A DNA stretch of 64,000 nt from Tabrizicola sp. (GTDB taxonomy: Bacteria; Pseudomonadota; Alphaproteobacteria; Rhodobacterales; Rhodobacteraceae): NCBI RefSeq assembly GCF_030373185.1, contig NZ_JAUCZH010000004.1:495041-559040 (forward strand). Direction: 5' to 3'. The notes beneath the pieces are model-generated. The model did no database searches. It worked only from the letters and a program-made list of their open reading frames with translations, and had not been told where the DNA came from. This document shows, piece after piece, positions 63,452 to 64,000 of this stretch. The position numbers and the translations under genes are program-made. Every line of letters begins with the position of its first letter. Position 1 is the stretch's first letter.

Positions 63452-63541
63452 GGAGGAGTGGCGGAGTGGTTTAACGCACCGGTCTTGAAAACCGACGTGG
63501 GTGAAAGCCCACCGTGGGTTCGAATCCCACCTCCTCCGCCA
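63452..63541 (+). tRNA. tRNA-Ser (anticodon UGA)
   Basis: A 90-base class II cloverleaf. Acceptor GGAGGAG pairs with CTCCTCC, followed by encoded GCCA. The anticodon loop CTTGAAA in the stem CCGGT/ACCG gives UGA. The variable arm GTGGGTGAAAGCCCAC is the long serine type, and the T-loop is GGTTCGAATCCC. A strong terminator follows. tRNA-Ser genes are frequent integration sites, but no 3' end copy is seen in the 460 bases after it. Confidence 0.96.
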
Positions 63542-63567
63542 CTTAACCCAGCGAAAGCGTTCTCCCG

Positions 63568-63589
63568 ATCCGGCCGCGGCCGGATTTTT
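63568..63589 (+). terminator. Terminator after tRNA-Ser
   Basis: A perfect 18-base palindrome ATCCGGCCGCGGCCGGAT (63568-63585) followed by TTTT. It lies 26 bases after the tRNA 3' end. The rest of the spacer to 63816 has two copies of GTTAACCGG near 63620 and 63685 and otherwise no gene. Confidence 0.85.
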
Positions 63590-63816
63590 CCGTTGTTTTC
63601 GGGGGTTATGCGGGTGGGGATGTTAACCGGCCCCCGCCCCGAAATGCGGGCACGCATTCTCTCCGGGCCGACATTCTCCAGACCTGTTAACCGGACCACT
63701 TTCGGTTCAGAGCCGCAAGATCCTGGAAAGCCAACAAAACCTTGTCCAACCGCGATGATGAGGTTCGCTTTGGCATCTGCTTCGAAAGCGCGACTGGCAT
63801 CGGAAGTGAGCGCGAC

Positions 63817-64000
63817 CTAGGCCAGGTAGTCCGCAGCTGCGTCGCTCTCGTACAAGGCCTTGATTGTCGTAGCCGTTGCGACGGCGGCTCGGGTGCCAGG
63901 TTCCGTCAAGTCGAGGACGCGGAATTTGTCGCCAATCTTCGCAACGGCGCTGTCAGAAGAACCTTGCTTGAGGCCGGCAGGGCCGTCTTCTAGGGTGTCG
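63817..64000 (-). CDS. Unidentified protein, C-terminal fragment running off the window edge
   Basis: The minus-strand frame is open from the window edge to a TAG at 63817-63819, giving about 61 residues: LEDGPAGLKQGSSDSAV, AKIGDKFRVLDLTEPG, TRAAVATATTIKALYESD, ending AAADYLA. The residue composition (alternating hydrophobic and polar, few cysteines) reads like real protein, unlike the opposite-strand frame. I do not recognise the family. The N-terminal part lies beyond the window. The base composition is lower in GC than the neighbourhood. It is convergent with tRNA-Ser, a common boundary of accessory DNA, but no element features are visible. Confidence 0.5.
   Translation of the reverse strand, partial: DTLEDGPAGLKQGSSDSAVAKIGDKFRVLDLTEPGTRAAVATATTIKALYESDAAADYLA

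Noticed and set aside
63341..63820. Plus-strand frame of 159 codons reading through tRNA-Ser (EWFNAPVLKTDVGES)
   Set aside because: This is the well-known false protein made by translating a serine tRNA. The cloverleaf explains the conservation.
63742..63993. Plus-strand frame of 83 codons after tRNA-Ser
   Set aside because: Rich in Arg, Gly and Cys with no structured pattern; the minus-strand frame over the same bases has a protein-like pattern.

Overview
The window is a high-GC chromosomal segment of an alphaproteobacterium, most likely a member of the Rhodobacteraceae/Paracoccaceae. This rests on the gene families and their order: ftsY with ispZ, a SAM-II riboswitch ahead of metZ, a DUF6446 gene between glyQ and glyS, yqeY with DUF2244 and ctaD, a cytochrome c2, and SPOR-dacC-tmk-holB-tatD-phnP-like. 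The genus cannot be fixed from sequence alone. I see no insertion sequence, CRISPR array, rRNA or plasmid replication module. Two tRNA genes are present (Leu-GAG and Ser-UGA). Most of the window is core metabolism in short operons.

Layout. 0-10.6 kb: the tail of an EcsC-family gene, malonyl-CoA synthetase, a Ser-rich Tat-exported protein paired with an HprK-like kinase/PqqD fusion, then ptsP, lysC, purD and xseA. 10.6-16.8 kb: three tandem paralogous exported proteins, an AlkB-type monooxygenase, divergent ftsY, an exported unknown, ispZ and a membrane protein. 16.9-21 kb: SAM-II riboswitch-terminator-metZ, folE2, trkH. 21-30 kb: an exported pseudo-protease, glyQ-DUF6446-glyS, a divergent PPDK-like protein and a SleB-type hydrolase. 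30-38.4 kb: folB-folP-glmM, a membrane-linked LuxR regulator, a dihaem cytochrome, ilvC divergent from two Lrp genes, and a class V aminotransferase. 38.4-46.3 kb: small exported/membrane proteins, a UbiH-type hydroxylase, a HAD phosphatase, a GntR regulator, a glycosyltransferase with a type II secretion-like N-terminal domain, carA, yqeY and DUF2244. 46.5-51.5 kb: ctaD, cytochrome c2, lipB, a peptidoglycan-binding exported protein and tRNA-Leu. 51.8-57.3 kb: a four-gene polyamine-type ABC transporter and an AEC transporter. 57.3-64 kb: the SPOR/dacC/tmk/holB/tatD/metallo-beta-lactamase operon, tRNA-Ser and the start of an unidentified gene.

The least ordinary locus is at 2.0-3.6 kb. A Tat-signal protein of about 39 serines in 107 residues, with SSG repeats and a two-cysteine tail, is followed after a strong hairpin by a protein joining an HprK-type Ser kinase fold to a C-terminal PqqD domain. 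Both domains occur in peptide-modification systems, so the pair looks like a candidate substrate and modifying enzyme. Other points of interest are the tandem secreted triplet with repeated translational coupling, the trypsin-like protein lacking all three catalytic residues, the PPDK-like protein with a diverged ATP-binding half, the membrane LuxR/dihaem cytochrome pair, and repeated short tandem duplications in the spacers.
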